A DNA stretch of 20,911 nt from CAJWLW01 sp963580095. Lineage in GTDB: Bacteria > Verrucomicrobiota > Lentisphaeria > JABSQK01 > CAJWLW01. The stretch is from positions 1 through 20,911 of the forward strand of contig CAUZJQ010000043.1 of assembly GCA_963580095.1 (NCBI GenBank), written 5' to 3'. Shown piece by piece: positions 1 to 7,724 of the stretch. The translations under genes and the position numbers were made by a program. Within the stretch, counting starts at the first letter, position 1. The number at the start of each line of letters is the position of its first letter. The notes under the pieces were generated by a model. It made no database searches. It saw nothing but the letters and a program-made list of their open reading frames with translations, and was not told the origin of the DNA.

Positions 1-1650
1 AAGCGTTTCGTTGGCCGCTGCTGCGGCGCTGCTGAGACGGCGCTGGTCGTTGTCGAGTTTTTCGAGGATGCCTTCGAGCGCCACGGTTTCGCTGCCAATC
101 ATTTCACGGGCACTCTCGAGAACATCGTCGGGCATCTCGTAGCGTTCGGCAATTACCAGAGCGTAGCTGGCGCCGGGGCGGCCGACCTGAACCACATATT
201 CCGGCTGCAGCGACTCCATATTGAATTGCACGGAGGCATTGACCATGGCGTCCTGCCGGTGCACATGATGTTTGATGATGCCGAGGTGCGTCGTCACGAA
301 TGTCAGGCCCGCGGCGGCGGCCAGGGCGTCAAGAACTGCACAGCCGAGGGCGCCGCCTTCGACTGGGTCGGTGCCGGATCCAAGTTCGTCGATGAGGGCG
401 AGTGTGCGTTGTGACCGCGCTGTCTCCAACAAGTTCTTTATCTGCACGACGTGGGCACTGAACGTGCTGAGGTTTTGCTCGAGCGACTGCTCGTCGCCGA
501 TATCTGCGATGATCTGCGGGAATACGGGCATTTGACTGCCGGGCTCCGCTGGAATCGGCAGTCCGGTCTGGTAGATGAGTGCCAGCAGACCAAGCGTCTT
601 CAACGCCACGGTCTTGCCGCCGGTGTTCGAGCCGGTAATCGCCATGACATTGCAATCAGGTGGTATCGTCAGATCGAGGGGCACCAGCACGTCCTCTTGG
701 CCGTCGCGTCGGAATTGTTGCTGCAGCAACGGGTGCCTGGCATTACACAGGCGCAGATCCTGCGACTGTTGGGGATAGTTGCACTGGTAGTCGCCAGCCC
801 AGTGGCTGCCGGCAAAAACAAGGTCGTAGCGGCAGAGGGCATTGGCCGTTTCCTGCAGAGCTTCGCCCTGGCTGCGCAGGTGGCGGCTGAGTTCGGCAAG
901 AATGCGCTGGATCTCGTCACGCTCCTGTAATCGCAGCGTTGCCAGCTCATTGCCGGCCTCGACGGTGATTTGCGGTTCTATGAACAGCGTGCGGCCGCTG
1001 TTCGACTGATCATGTACGACCCCGGGCAGCCGGCTCTTGAGTTCGCGTCGCACCGGCACGACGAAACGGTCGTTGCGGGTGGCGATGAATTTCTCCTGCA
1101 GGACGCTGTTGTAGTCAGAGTTGCCCAACAGGGTTTCGAGCTGTCGGCGTAGATGTGCCTCGAGGTTGCTGAGGCTCCGCCGGATCTGTTGCAATTTTGT
1201 GCTGGCGCTGTCACGGACGGCATGGTTGTCGTCGAAGACACGGTTGATGCGCTGTCGCAGTTCGGGGCAGTCATGGACTTGCTCACCGAGCTCGGCAACC
1301 GCCTGATCAGTTGCGGATTCACGGTCGGATAGGAAGGCGTGCACCTCCGCCGCAACACCGAGAAACTCACTCAGTACTGCGAAGTCATCGGCGGCCAGCA
1401 CAGCATCGATGGGGCGGACGCGCCGGAGAATTTCGCTGGGACAATCGAAACGTGCCCGTGGCAGATGGACATCGTGCCGGCGCAGGGTCATGAAGCTGCT
1501 GATCAATGCCGCCAGGTCGTCGATACCGGTGCTGTCGCCGGCTGGGCGCAAAGCCAGAACTGCAGCACCACCGCTGGCCGAGCAGGTGTACGCGGCCAGC
1601 AGTTCGAGAAACTGATCGTATTCGAGGACGCGCCGGGTGTGAGCCTTCAT
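1..1650 (-). CDS. mutS2: Endonuclease MutS2, C-terminal part cut by window edge
   Basis: MutS2 is a MutS-family ATPase without the mismatch-recognition domain; it acts on branched DNA or, in some bacteria, on collided ribosomes. The frame is open from an ATG at 1650 to base 1, giving 550 codons. Visible are the N-terminal helical part, the conserved RNDRFVVPV and TLFIEPQ blocks (near residues 190-230), Walker A GSNTGGKT (residues 340-347; the family usually has Pro where this has Ser), the ADIGDEQS and LSTFSAH blocks, Walker B LALIDELGSGTDP (D421, E422), and the TTH switch. The clamp coiled coil and the Smr nuclease domain expected after about residue 550 lie outside the window. The gene starts 15 bases after the stop of a small lipoprotein gene and is probably the last or near-last gene of that operon. 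The identification is firm; activity of the missing Smr domain cannot be judged. Confidence 0.96.
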   Translation of the reverse strand, partial: MKAHTRRVLEYDQFLELLAAYTCSASGGAAVLALRPAGDSTGIDDLAALISSFMTLRRHDVHLPRARFDCPSEILRRVRPIDAVLAADDFAVLSEFLGVAAEVHAFLSDRESATDQAVAELGEQVHDCPELRQRINRVFDDNHAVRDSASTKLQQIRRSLSNLEAHLRRQLETLLGNSDYNSVLQEKFIATRNDRFVVPVRRELKSRLPGVVHDQSNSGRTLFIEPQITVEAGNELATLRLQERDEIQRILAELSRHLRSQGEALQETANALCRYDLVFAGSHWAGDYQCNYPQQSQDLRLCNARHPLLQQQFRRDGQEDVLVPLDLTIPPDCNVMAITGSNTGGKTVALKTLGLLALIYQTGLPIPAEPGSQMPVFPQIIADIGDEQSLEQNLSTFSAHVVQIKNLLETARSQRTLALIDELGSGTDPVEGGALGCAVLDALAAAAGLTFVTTHLGIIKHHVHRQDAMVNASVQFNMESLQPEYVVQVGRPGASYALVIAERYEMPDDVLESAREMIGSETVALEGILEKLDNDQRRLSSAAAAANETL

Positions 1651-1665
1651 AACGCCGTGCCTGGG

Positions 1666-2031
1666 CTACCATTCCAATTCGTACATGATCAACATATCGG
1701 CGACCAACTCGGCCAGCGCTTCGGCCTCGTAGCGATTGCCGGCGTACTGCGCGTAGGCGGCTACCGGGGGAGTCTGCTTGTACACGTAGTTGATGTCGAA
1801 CGCTTTGCCGTTTGCCTTCACAGTGCCGCTGACCTGGACGTAATTGACCTTGTCGATCTTCACCTTGAGCCATACCGGGTCGTTGAGCAGTTTGCCATAG
1901 GCCTGGTCAAGCGTGACCTCGCCGAACATGTGATCCTGCACCTTCTGGACCGGCTTCTTGCCACAACCTCCCGCGATCATCGCCAGCACGACTATCAGGG
2001 CTGCGACGATTTTCGATCGGTGATAATTCAT
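1666..2031 (-). CDS. Small lipoprotein of unknown function
   Basis: The product is 121 residues when read from the ATG at 2031; an ATG four codons upstream at 2043 is also possible and would overlap the preceding stop by 8 bases. The start at 2031 gives a classic lipoprotein leader: MNYHRSK, a hydrophobic run, and the lipobox AGGC with the acylated Cys near residue 23. The mature part is about 100 residues, polar, with no family that I recognise. It ends with a helix rich in Ala, Glu and Leu. It overlaps or abuts the upstream exported-protein gene and precedes mutS2 by 15 bases, so the three genes are very likely cotranscribed. It should be anchored in the cell envelope by lipid. Confidence 0.8.
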   Translation of the reverse strand: MNYHRSKIVAALIVVLAMIAGGCGKKPVQKVQDHMFGEVTLDQAYGKLLNDPVWLKVKIDKVNYVQVSGTVKANGKAFDINYVYKQTPPVAAYAQYAGNRYEAEALAELVADMLIMYELEW

Positions 2032-2035
2032 CGGC

Positions 2036-2815
2036 TCAGTCATGTTCGAACCCGGTGTCAGTTTCCAGCTCGGCACGCGGAAAATTCGGGAACAAGGCTG
2101 CGAGAATCGAGTCGGCGTAGGCTTTCAGCTGTGCCTCGGCCGGCGCGATCTCAGCTGCCCGGGCCTCATAGCTCTCGCCGAGCTTGTGATCTTTGATGAT
2201 CGCTGCGCGCTCATTCTCCACAGCCTGCTTTTCGTATGTCTGCATCTGCTGCAGGCGCAGTGCATCGTGACGATCTTTCGGCTTGTTTTGGCGTTCCCAC
2301 TCTAAAAGACGACGATTGGCATCCTTGATGTAGTTCTTTGCCTGGCGCAGCAGGCCGCGGCGCTTTTTTGCATTGGCAACGATTTCCTCCAGCATTTTGC
2401 TGACGATCGAGAGCACGTCGTATTCGGGAAACAGTTCGGCTGCGCGTGCACAAAACTTCTGGCGTCGGCCCAGGTTTTCGAGATTGATATTCCACAGCGC
2501 ATCCTCGACAATCGTCAATATCAGGTCGTTGTCATTGCCGTAGCCGTAGGTAAAGCCAAGGTTCTCGACGTTCTTTGCTGCCACACTGGTGATTGTTTCC
2601 CAGCGGTCTGATCGTAGACATTCCTGTAGAAGCCGGAATCGCTCTTCTTCGTCCCGCAGCCAGACTCCGTACATACCCGCGATGGTGGCGCTGCGTTCAG
2701 TGTCGCCGGTGTTCTCGGCGTAACTCAGAATACGCGTGATGCGTTTGGTTACCTCATCCGCCGGAAGGCTGAAACAGGTCGCGGTTAAAAGGCAGATGGC
2801 GAAAATTCGATGCAT
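2036..2815 (-). CDS. Exported protein of unknown function with C-terminal coiled coil
   Basis: A 259-residue protein. The first 20 residues (MHRIFAICLLTATCFSLPA) form a signal peptide with a plausible cleavage before DEV. Residues 20-140 are helical and resemble HEAT- or TPR-like helical repeats only in general composition. Residues about 145-240 are strongly charged (KKRRGLLRQAKNYIKDANRR, then Glu/Ala/Gln-rich) and probably form a long coiled coil. There are no catalytic motifs. It is the first gene of a minus-strand run that continues into the lipoprotein and mutS2, and it diverges from the secreted esterase gene across a short shared promoter region. The function is unknown; a periplasmic structural or scaffold role is only a guess. 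Confidence 0.78.
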   Translation of the reverse strand: MHRIFAICLLTATCFSLPADEVTKRITRILSYAENTGDTERSATIAGMYGVWLRDEEERFRLLQECLRSDRWETITSVAAKNVENLGFTYGYGNDNDLILTIVEDALWNINLENLGRRQKFCARAAELFPEYDVLSIVSKMLEEIVANAKKRRGLLRQAKNYIKDANRRLLEWERQNKPKDRHDALRLQQMQTYEKQAVENERAAIIKDHKLGESYEARAAEIAPAEAQLKAYADSILAALFPNFPRAELETDTGFEHD

Positions 2816-2933
2816 CGGACGAAAAGTGTTGGGTAGAGCGATAAACGGGTTCGGCTCGATAAGGCGAAAATATACTGTGCAATCGCAATGAATGCGCAGG
2901 TTTCCGAAGACTGCAGAAGCACTACATTACCAG
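2816..2933. promoter_or_regulatory. Divergent promoter region between exported protein and esterase genes
   Basis: This short region separates two divergent genes. On the plus strand TATACT at 2871-2876 makes a good -10 hexamer, with only a weak match for a -35 (TTCGGC at 2850-2855, spacer 15). On the minus strand the same AT-rich patch reads TATATT (2874-2869). The two -10 elements would overlap, so the genes may compete for polymerase. Transcription from the plus -10 would begin near 2883, which leaves no useful leader for an ATG at 2892 but about 50 bases for the ATG at 2934. A perfect 10-base palindrome, CGATGCATCG, lies at 2808-2817 over the start codon of the minus-strand gene. Confidence 0.4.
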
Positions 2934-5411
2934 ATGCATCGTTGTTTCATCCTGTTGTTTTGCTGCACGGTCACGCTGGCGGACGAGATGCCCTGGCTCG
3001 ATGACCTGCCGGCAAACGAGCCGTTAATCGAATTCTACGATGAACAGCCGTTACCGGAGTCGGGCTCCGAACTGGCTGTTCTGGTGGATCGGATTGACCG
3101 TGACCTGCGCCGTGCCACCGGACTTGCGCAACGCCTGCTTGCTACCCTGCGCGTTCGGATCAATTACCAGCTCTACGCCTCGAGTGCCGATGCAACCGAT
3201 ATCACGGCGTGGCAACGCGCGTACTCCGAAATTAGCATCGGGCGCAACCCCTTTGAAAGGGATCCCGGCGGCTTGCGCGGCTATTACGCCATCAACGACG
3301 ATTCCTGCCAGGTGTTCAAGGTTTTTCCTCCAAGCGACAATCCTCAGCCGCCGAAAAGCGGGTTACCGCTGATTGTTTCCATGCATGGCCACGGCTGGCA
3401 GGATTGGTACCAGCCTTTTCAGCTGGAAGGCTACGGCACGGATGGGGCCTACGTCATCAGCGTGCACGGCCGTGGCAGCGCCGACTACAAATGGATCGCC
3501 GAAGACGATGTGTTGGCGGCTGTCGACGCGGTGCAGGCGGATTTTCCTATCGATCCGAGCCGCGTTTATCTCACCGGTGGTTCGATGGGGGCAACCGGCG
3601 TCTTTCAAGTCGGCGCCCACTATCCGCATCGGTTCGCCGCCGGTTTTGCGGATTCCGGTAATACTGATATCTCTGCCTGGTCCGACTTCGAAGCGGAGGA
3701 TCCTGCGGACGTGTACGGGGCATTGCGGGCGCGGTTGCGAAGTTTGACCTCGCCCATTGCCTTTGCTGAAAACTTCCTGAACCTGCCGCTGATCATTACC
3801 CACTGCAAGACCGACAGCACGGTGGCGCACTCGCAGCGCCTGGCCAAACGCCTCCAGGCTGCCGGCTGTCTGGACTATACGTTCACTCTGCGCGACGGCG
3901 AGCATGTCGATCTGCAGCCGATGGCCGATCGGTTCGAGGCTTTGGGCAGGTTCCGCACGAATCCGTGGCCGTACCGGGTCACTTTCAAGGCAGCATCGTA
4001 TCGGCAGGCGACTGCTTACTGGGTGACAATTTGTCAATTCGAGAGGCGCTTGGAACCAGCCGAGCTCGATGTCCGACGGTTTAGCAACACGCAGATAAAG
4101 ATCGAACGCATGGTCAATGTTGCCAGCTTCCGCCTGCAGCTCGACGGCCTTGACCTGGACAGGACACGTCCATTGTCAATTCTCATGGCCGACGGCCAGA
4201 CCGTGACGGTTCCAGAAGCCGTGCCGGGACCGGTGACTTTGACCAGAAACGGTGCCGCCTGGCAACTCGGCACCGACTACGGTACGGGGGTGTACAAGCG
4301 GAAAGGCCTAGAAGGACCAATTGCCGATGTTTTCCGCGAACCGTTTTTGCTGGTTGTCGGCACCAGCGCTGCTGACTCGTTCGAGCGCTGGGTCGTTGCT
4401 GAGGAAGCCGCTCGGTTCCAGCGCCAGTGGCGGCGGCGATTCCAGGTCACGCCCCCGCTCCGTCTCGACACCGCACTCACCGTGTCGGATATCTACGAGC
4501 GCAATCTCATCCTCTTCGGCGGCCCGACACAGAATACCGTGACTCGGGCGCTGAATGATAAATTGCCTGTTCGTATCGACGGTGATTCCATCGTTGCCGG
4601 TGACAAGACGTACCGCGGTGCCGGCCTCGGGGTGCACGTGCTTTACCCGAATCCCCTGAGTGCGGACCGTGCCGTGGTCGTTTTCGGCGCCGTCGATTGG
4701 CGCGGCATGTGGCAGATCACCCATCGCTTTGGTACCTGGTTCGACTGGATGCCGCTCGATAATTATTGCTGGTATGATTTCTGTGTGTTCGACGACCGTT
4801 CGCGCGGCATCGAGACGTTTCGCGAATCCGGCGTCTTTGACGAGCGCTGGCAGTTCGACGAGACACAGCGCTTCGCCGGCGTCGCGGCTGATCGGGAAGC
4901 GGTCAGCCCGCGGCTTTACCCGAGTTATCGCGTCCCACCGCCGGAGGTTCAGACAGTACGCCTGACCGAACTGTGGCCGATCCAGATCGACACCGCCAAA
5001 GACCCGATGCGGATCGATCGCAGTTGGAACGACAAGCCACTCACGGTCTCCGGCGAGAAGATGACCTTTGGCTTCGGGCAGTGGATTGAATCGGCTGTGA
5101 GCTATAACCTCAATGGGCAATTCTCGCGGTTTCGCGCCCGCGTCGGAATTGATCCGGAGGGGGCCGAAACGATCGACGAGGCCCGCAGTTATGCCGAGAA
5201 CCCGACATTTATCGTTGCCGGTAACGACAAGATTCTGGCGCAGCAGTCCGATGTGCGTTTCGGTGAAGCGCCGCGGACGTTCGATGTCGACGTCACTGGC
5301 GTCAAGCGATTGACATTGATGGTTGTGCGCGACTGGCCGGCTGGCTGGTTGTACGGCGCCATTGCCTGGGGCGAACCGACACTGGAAAGACGCCGCGAGG
5401 CCCATCAATGA
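2934..5411 (+). CDS. Secreted alpha/beta-hydrolase (esterase/peptidase-like) with C-terminal NPCBM-like module
   Basis: The product is 825 residues from the ATG at 2934; an ATG at 2892 adds 14 residues but places a charged segment before the signal peptide MHRCFILLFCCTVTLADE, so I prefer 2934. Numbering from 2934, residues about 140-330 are an alpha/beta-hydrolase fold of the prolyl oligopeptidase/PHB-depolymerase type: HGHGW near the oxyanion hole, nucleophile elbow GGSMGA (Ser217), Asp294 in HCKTDSTV, and His324 in DGEHVD form a plausible catalytic triad. The middle (about 360-670) is of unknown fold. Residues about 674-819 match the NPCBM/NEW2 putative carbohydrate-binding module (FSRFRARVGID, then DVDVTGVKRLTLMV, ending AIAWGEPTL). 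It is likely exported and acts on a polysaccharide-linked ester or a peptide; the substrate is unknown. It ends in an ATGA overlap with a 29-codon reading frame. Confidence 0.85.
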   Translation: MHRCFILLFCCTVTLADEMPWLDDLPANEPLIEFYDEQPLPESGSELAVLVDRIDRDLRRATGLAQRLLATLRVRINYQLYASSADATDITAWQRAYSEISIGRNPFERDPGGLRGYYAINDDSCQVFKVFPPSDNPQPPKSGLPLIVSMHGHGWQDWYQPFQLEGYGTDGAYVISVHGRGSADYKWIAEDDVLAAVDAVQADFPIDPSRVYLTGGSMGATGVFQVGAHYPHRFAAGFADSGNTDISAWSDFEAEDPADVYGALRARLRSLTSPIAFAENFLNLPLIITHCKTDSTVAHSQRLAKRLQAAGCLDYTFTLRDGEHVDLQPMADRFEALGRFRTNPWPYRVTFKAASYRQATAYWVTICQFERRLEPAELDVRRFSNTQIKIERMVNVASFRLQLDGLDLDRTRPLSILMADGQTVTVPEAVPGPVTLTRNGAAWQLGTDYGTGVYKRKGLEGPIADVFREPFLLVVGTSAADSFERWVVAEEAARFQRQWRRRFQVTPPLRLDTALTVSDIYERNLILFGGPTQNTVTRALNDKLPVRIDGDSIVAGDKTYRGAGLGVHVLYPNPLSADRAVVVFGAVDWRGMWQITHRFGTWFDWMPLDNYCWYDFCVFDDRSRGIETFRESGVFDERWQFDETQRFAGVAADREAVSPRLYPSYRVPPPEVQTVRLTELWPIQIDTAKDPMRIDRSWNDKPLTVSGEKMTFGFGQWIESAVSYNLNGQFSRFRARVGIDPEGAETIDEARSYAENPTFIVAGNDKILAQQSDVRFGEAPRTFDVDVTGVKRLTLMVVRDWPAGWLYGAIAWGEPTLERRREAHQ

Positions 5412-5497
5412 CCGGGGTGACAGATGGAATTTACAATCTCGGCGAATCGCCCAGCGTGGTCACAGTCACGGGGACGCGGACACGGGCCAAGCCGTAG
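5408..5497 (+). CDS. Possible 29-residue small ORF coupled to esterase gene
   Basis: An ATG at 5408 overlaps the esterase stop as ATGA and has GCGAGG seven bases upstream, so coupled translation would be possible. The frame runs 29 codons to TAG and encodes a Thr/Val-rich peptide (ending VVTVTGTRTRAKP) without recognisable domain or signal. The VTVTGTRTR stretch resembles the start of the plug domain of TonB-dependent receptors, but it is far too short to argue for that. It could be a genuine small protein, a remnant of a lost gene, or chance. Confidence 0.25.
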   Translation: MTGVTDGIYNLGESPSVVTVTGTRTRAKP

Positions 5498-5793
5498 CGG
5501 CGGAAGGACTCAGATTTTCACGCGGTGCCTGGGCGTGCGGTCCATCCCGCAACTTCCCCAAAGGCAATGCCCAACAAGCATGCAACCGATGCCGTGCCTG
5601 TGGTATTTGGAGAGCACTGCCGGGCGATGAATGTGTCCGCACCTGCCACCGTTCCCGGCGAGCACTGCTCTCGCCAGGTCATCGCCGATTGCAGCCACAA
5701 AACTTATGCAGCATCCATTAAGAACAGAAGAAATAGGTTGGTGATTTACCAATCCTGTCCCGTTCCGTGACCGCTCCATGGAATGTAATGCGT
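5498..5793. other. Intergenic region with nested inverted repeats
   Basis: No convincing gene is present here. The segment 5610-5672 can fold on itself: GAGAGC (5610-5615) pairs with GCTCTC (5667-5672) and GCCGGG (5619-5624) with CCCGGC (5654-5659), separated by a 3/7 internal loop and capped by 29 bases. An alternative hairpin in the same place pairs GGCGAG (5657-5662) with CTCGCC (5670-5675). The nine bases GAGCACTGC occur twice (5612-5620 and 5660-5668) as a direct repeat. No function is assigned. Confidence 0.4.
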
Positions 5794-5822
5794 TTGCCGC
5801 AATGGGAGTATGGCAGTACATT
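5794..5822 (+). promoter_or_regulatory. Sigma-70-type promoter for the radical SAM gene
   Basis: TTGCCG (5794-5799) and TACATT (5817-5822) are separated by exactly 17 bases. The predicted start of transcription is near A5829, giving a leader of about 70 bases. The -35 matches the consensus at 4 of 6 positions and the -10 at 4 of 6. The parvulin gene has the same TTGCCG hexamer with a 17-base spacer. Confidence 0.55.
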
Positions 5823-5831
5823 CAACTAAGG

Positions 5832-5851
5832 GTGCCTTTAATCAAAGGCAC
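5832..5851 (+). promoter_or_regulatory. Perfect hairpin at predicted mRNA 5' end
   Basis: GTGCCTTT (5832-5839), loop AATC, AAAGGCAC (5844-5851): a perfect 8-base stem. It starts three bases downstream of the predicted transcription start and ends 47 bases before the radical SAM ATG. No T-run follows, so it is not a good terminator. It may protect the 5' end, or be an operator with dyad symmetry. It is shorter than any riboswitch. Confidence 0.5.
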
Positions 5852-5898
5852 GCCTTTATGTGGACTTTACGTCATAGCTACGAACGGAACGCAGACGG

Positions 5899-7206
5899 AT
5901 GAAATTGATCGACTATATCACAGACGTGGCGCCCCGGGCGGTGCTGTTCGAGCTGACTCGGCGCGGCTGGCGAAAGCCGCCGAATCCGTTGACCCTGACG
6001 TTCTCCATCACCGCAGCCTGCCAGAGCCGCTGCAAGACCTGTAATATCGGCAACGTCTACCTGGCCAATCCAAAGCTGGCGAAGGAAAACCTGTCGCTCG
6101 AAGAAATCGAGAAGGTTTTCAAATCGCTCGGGCGCGTTTACTTCTTTAATGTCTCCGGCGGTGAACCGTTCATGCGCCAGGACCTGGCCGAGATCATCCG
6201 ACTTGCCTGCATCCATCTGAAGCCGCGGCTTATTCATATCCCGACGAATGCCATTTCCCCGCGGTTCATTGACAAGACGACCCGCAGGATCCTCGAGTAC
6301 ATGGATGAATACGCGCCGGCTTCGACACCGATTTCGATCAAGCCGTCGATTGACGGTATCGGCAAGATGCACGATTACGTCCGTGGCGTCGAAGGCAACT
6401 TCGAAATGCTTGAGCACACGATCGACGTGCTTCTGGCGATCCGCGCGGAGAATCCCAGACTGCACGTCGACCTGGGCACGGTCATCTCGAACTTCAACAT
6501 CCATCATCTCGACGCCATCGAAGACTGGGTGCACCGCCGCGGTATCGAATCCTATCGCCACGAGATCGCTGAGCAACGGGCTGAATTTCACAACCTCGGC
6601 GATCCGATCACGCCTTCGGTCGAGGTGTACGAGCGACTCGCGACTGGATTCAAAAACAAGATTCTCCGTAACATCAGGAAAAAAGCCTGGCTGACGCGGA
6701 TAACAGAAGCGGTGCGTTTAGTATATTATGATGTGGCGGTACAAATCCTCAAGGAGCGTCGCCAGGTGACTCCGTGCTACGGGGGTATCTCAAACATTCA
6801 TATGAATTATAACGGCGATATCTGGCCCTGCTGCGTTCTGGGCAATGAAAATCAGATGGGCAATGTGCGCAAGAGCGACTACGACATCCAGAGCTTGCTG
6901 CGTTCACAGCAGGCCAGAGAAGCTCGGCAATACATTGCTGCCGGCAACTGCGCCTGCCCCCTCGCCAATCAGTGGCTCAACAACGTGCTGCTGACACCGC
7001 GGCACATGCTCAAAGTGCTGTACACCGTTTTGTTGATGATCTTTCAAAAAGCGCCGGATGAAGTGTCGCCGGTTCGCGAAATTGTGCCGGCTGACATCGA
7101 AGTGGAGATCACTGGACATCAACTGAAGAAAGCGCTAGTGCTTGACAAACTCGGCACGATTCCGGAGGAAGTGGAGGTCGAGCTGCCGGTTTTCAAAGAC
7201 CAATAG
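5899..7206 (+). CDS. Radical SAM protein with SPASM-type C-terminal cysteines
   Basis: The product is 435 residues. The radical SAM core begins with the iron-sulfur motif C41-QSR-C45-KT-C48 (CxxxCxxC), followed by the SAM-binding VSGGEP motif near residue 90, and continues to about residue 255. A C-terminal extension carries C293, the pair C311-C312 in NGDIWPCC, and C351/C353 in NCACP, the layout of a SPASM/twitch auxiliary cluster domain. SPASM proteins commonly modify peptides (RiPP maturases, anaerobic sulfatase maturases) or act in cofactor synthesis, but no precursor peptide, sulfatase or partner gene is beside it. The start is the ATG at 5899, with no strong Shine-Dalgarno; the leader has its own promoter and hairpin. 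It is monocistronic, since only a broken gene follows. The substrate is unknown. Confidence 0.88.
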   Translation: MKLIDYITDVAPRAVLFELTRRGWRKPPNPLTLTFSITAACQSRCKTCNIGNVYLANPKLAKENLSLEEIEKVFKSLGRVYFFNVSGGEPFMRQDLAEIIRLACIHLKPRLIHIPTNAISPRFIDKTTRRILEYMDEYAPASTPISIKPSIDGIGKMHDYVRGVEGNFEMLEHTIDVLLAIRAENPRLHVDLGTVISNFNIHHLDAIEDWVHRRGIESYRHEIAEQRAEFHNLGDPITPSVEVYERLATGFKNKILRNIRKKAWLTRITEAVRLVYYDVAVQILKERRQVTPCYGGISNIHMNYNGDIWPCCVLGNENQMGNVRKSDYDIQSLLRSQQAREARQYIAAGNCACPLANQWLNNVLLTPRHMLKVLYTVLLMIFQKAPDEVSPVREIVPADIEVEITGHQLKKALVLDKLGTIPEEVEVELPVFKDQ

Positions 7207-7273
7207 ATGTGCGGCCAGGATCGATGATGTGGCGCCGTACCCGGCAGTTGGCTGATTGATTGGAATTCATGTT

Positions 7274-7708
7274 GTGCCCGATAAGCTGCGACTGATCCGC
7301 CAAACCAAAGGCTACTCCCAGGAAGAACAGGCACGGCAGTTTCAGGTCTGCTTCCCGACCGTCAATTCCTGGTAACGCGGGCGCAGTACCCCTTTTACCC
7401 AGTCCCCCCCCGCCATCGACATGCTCTATCGCGCCGTCGTCCGCAACCAGATATTCATCATCGATGACGACGAGACCGCCGGTCTCGTATTGGCGGATTA
7501 CGCCGAGCTTGCCTTGCCCGGCTGGAAGGCCGCCGTCATCGATAACGGCTACGATGCGATCCTGCAGATCGGCCTGCCGCCGCCGCGGATTATCCTGCTG
7601 CACAAGCCGGTTAAGCACCAGGAACTGACCGATCTCCTGCAGGCTGCTGTCCGTACCACGGTCAGATGGCGGATGCCGCAAGCCGGCGCCTGCAGCGATC
7701 TCCTATAG
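7274..7708 (+). pseudogene. Decayed XRE helix-turn-helix / receiver-domain regulator
   Basis: A single reading frame runs from GTG 7274 to TAG 7708 with one internal TAA at 7373. Before the TAA it encodes a typical XRE/Cro-type helix-turn-helix (LRLIRQTKGYSQEEQARQF, then FPTVNSW). The usual next residues are ERGRSTP; here the frame reads W-stop-RGRSTP, so one G-to-T change turned a GAA into TAA. After the stop the frame continues into a response-regulator receiver: QIFIIDDDE with the acidic pocket, an IDNGYDA segment, then RIILL joined directly to HKPVKHQELTDLL. A normal receiver has about 45 more residues between those two points, including the phosphorylated Asp, so there is also an internal in-frame deletion. 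The fusion of an N-terminal XRE domain to a receiver is itself uncommon. The gene is probably dead; recoding or restart at ATG 7421 would give only the crippled receiver. Confidence 0.8.
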
Positions 7709-7724
7709 TCCGCCGACGGCATAA

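Noticed and set aside
1339..2196. A 285-codon open frame on the plus strand
   Set aside because: It lies antisense to mutS2 and the two genes upstream of it, all of which have better evidence.
4308..5408. A 366-codon open frame on the minus strand
   Set aside because: It lies antisense to the esterase gene and is open only because of that gene's codon usage; it has no recognisable motif.
5610..5675. An integron attC-like recombination site
   Set aside because: The stem has unpaired bases as attC sites do, but the GTT core motifs are not in the right places and no integrase or cassette array is nearby.
5832..5851. A rho-independent terminator
   Set aside because: No T-run follows the stem, and it lies between a good promoter and its gene.
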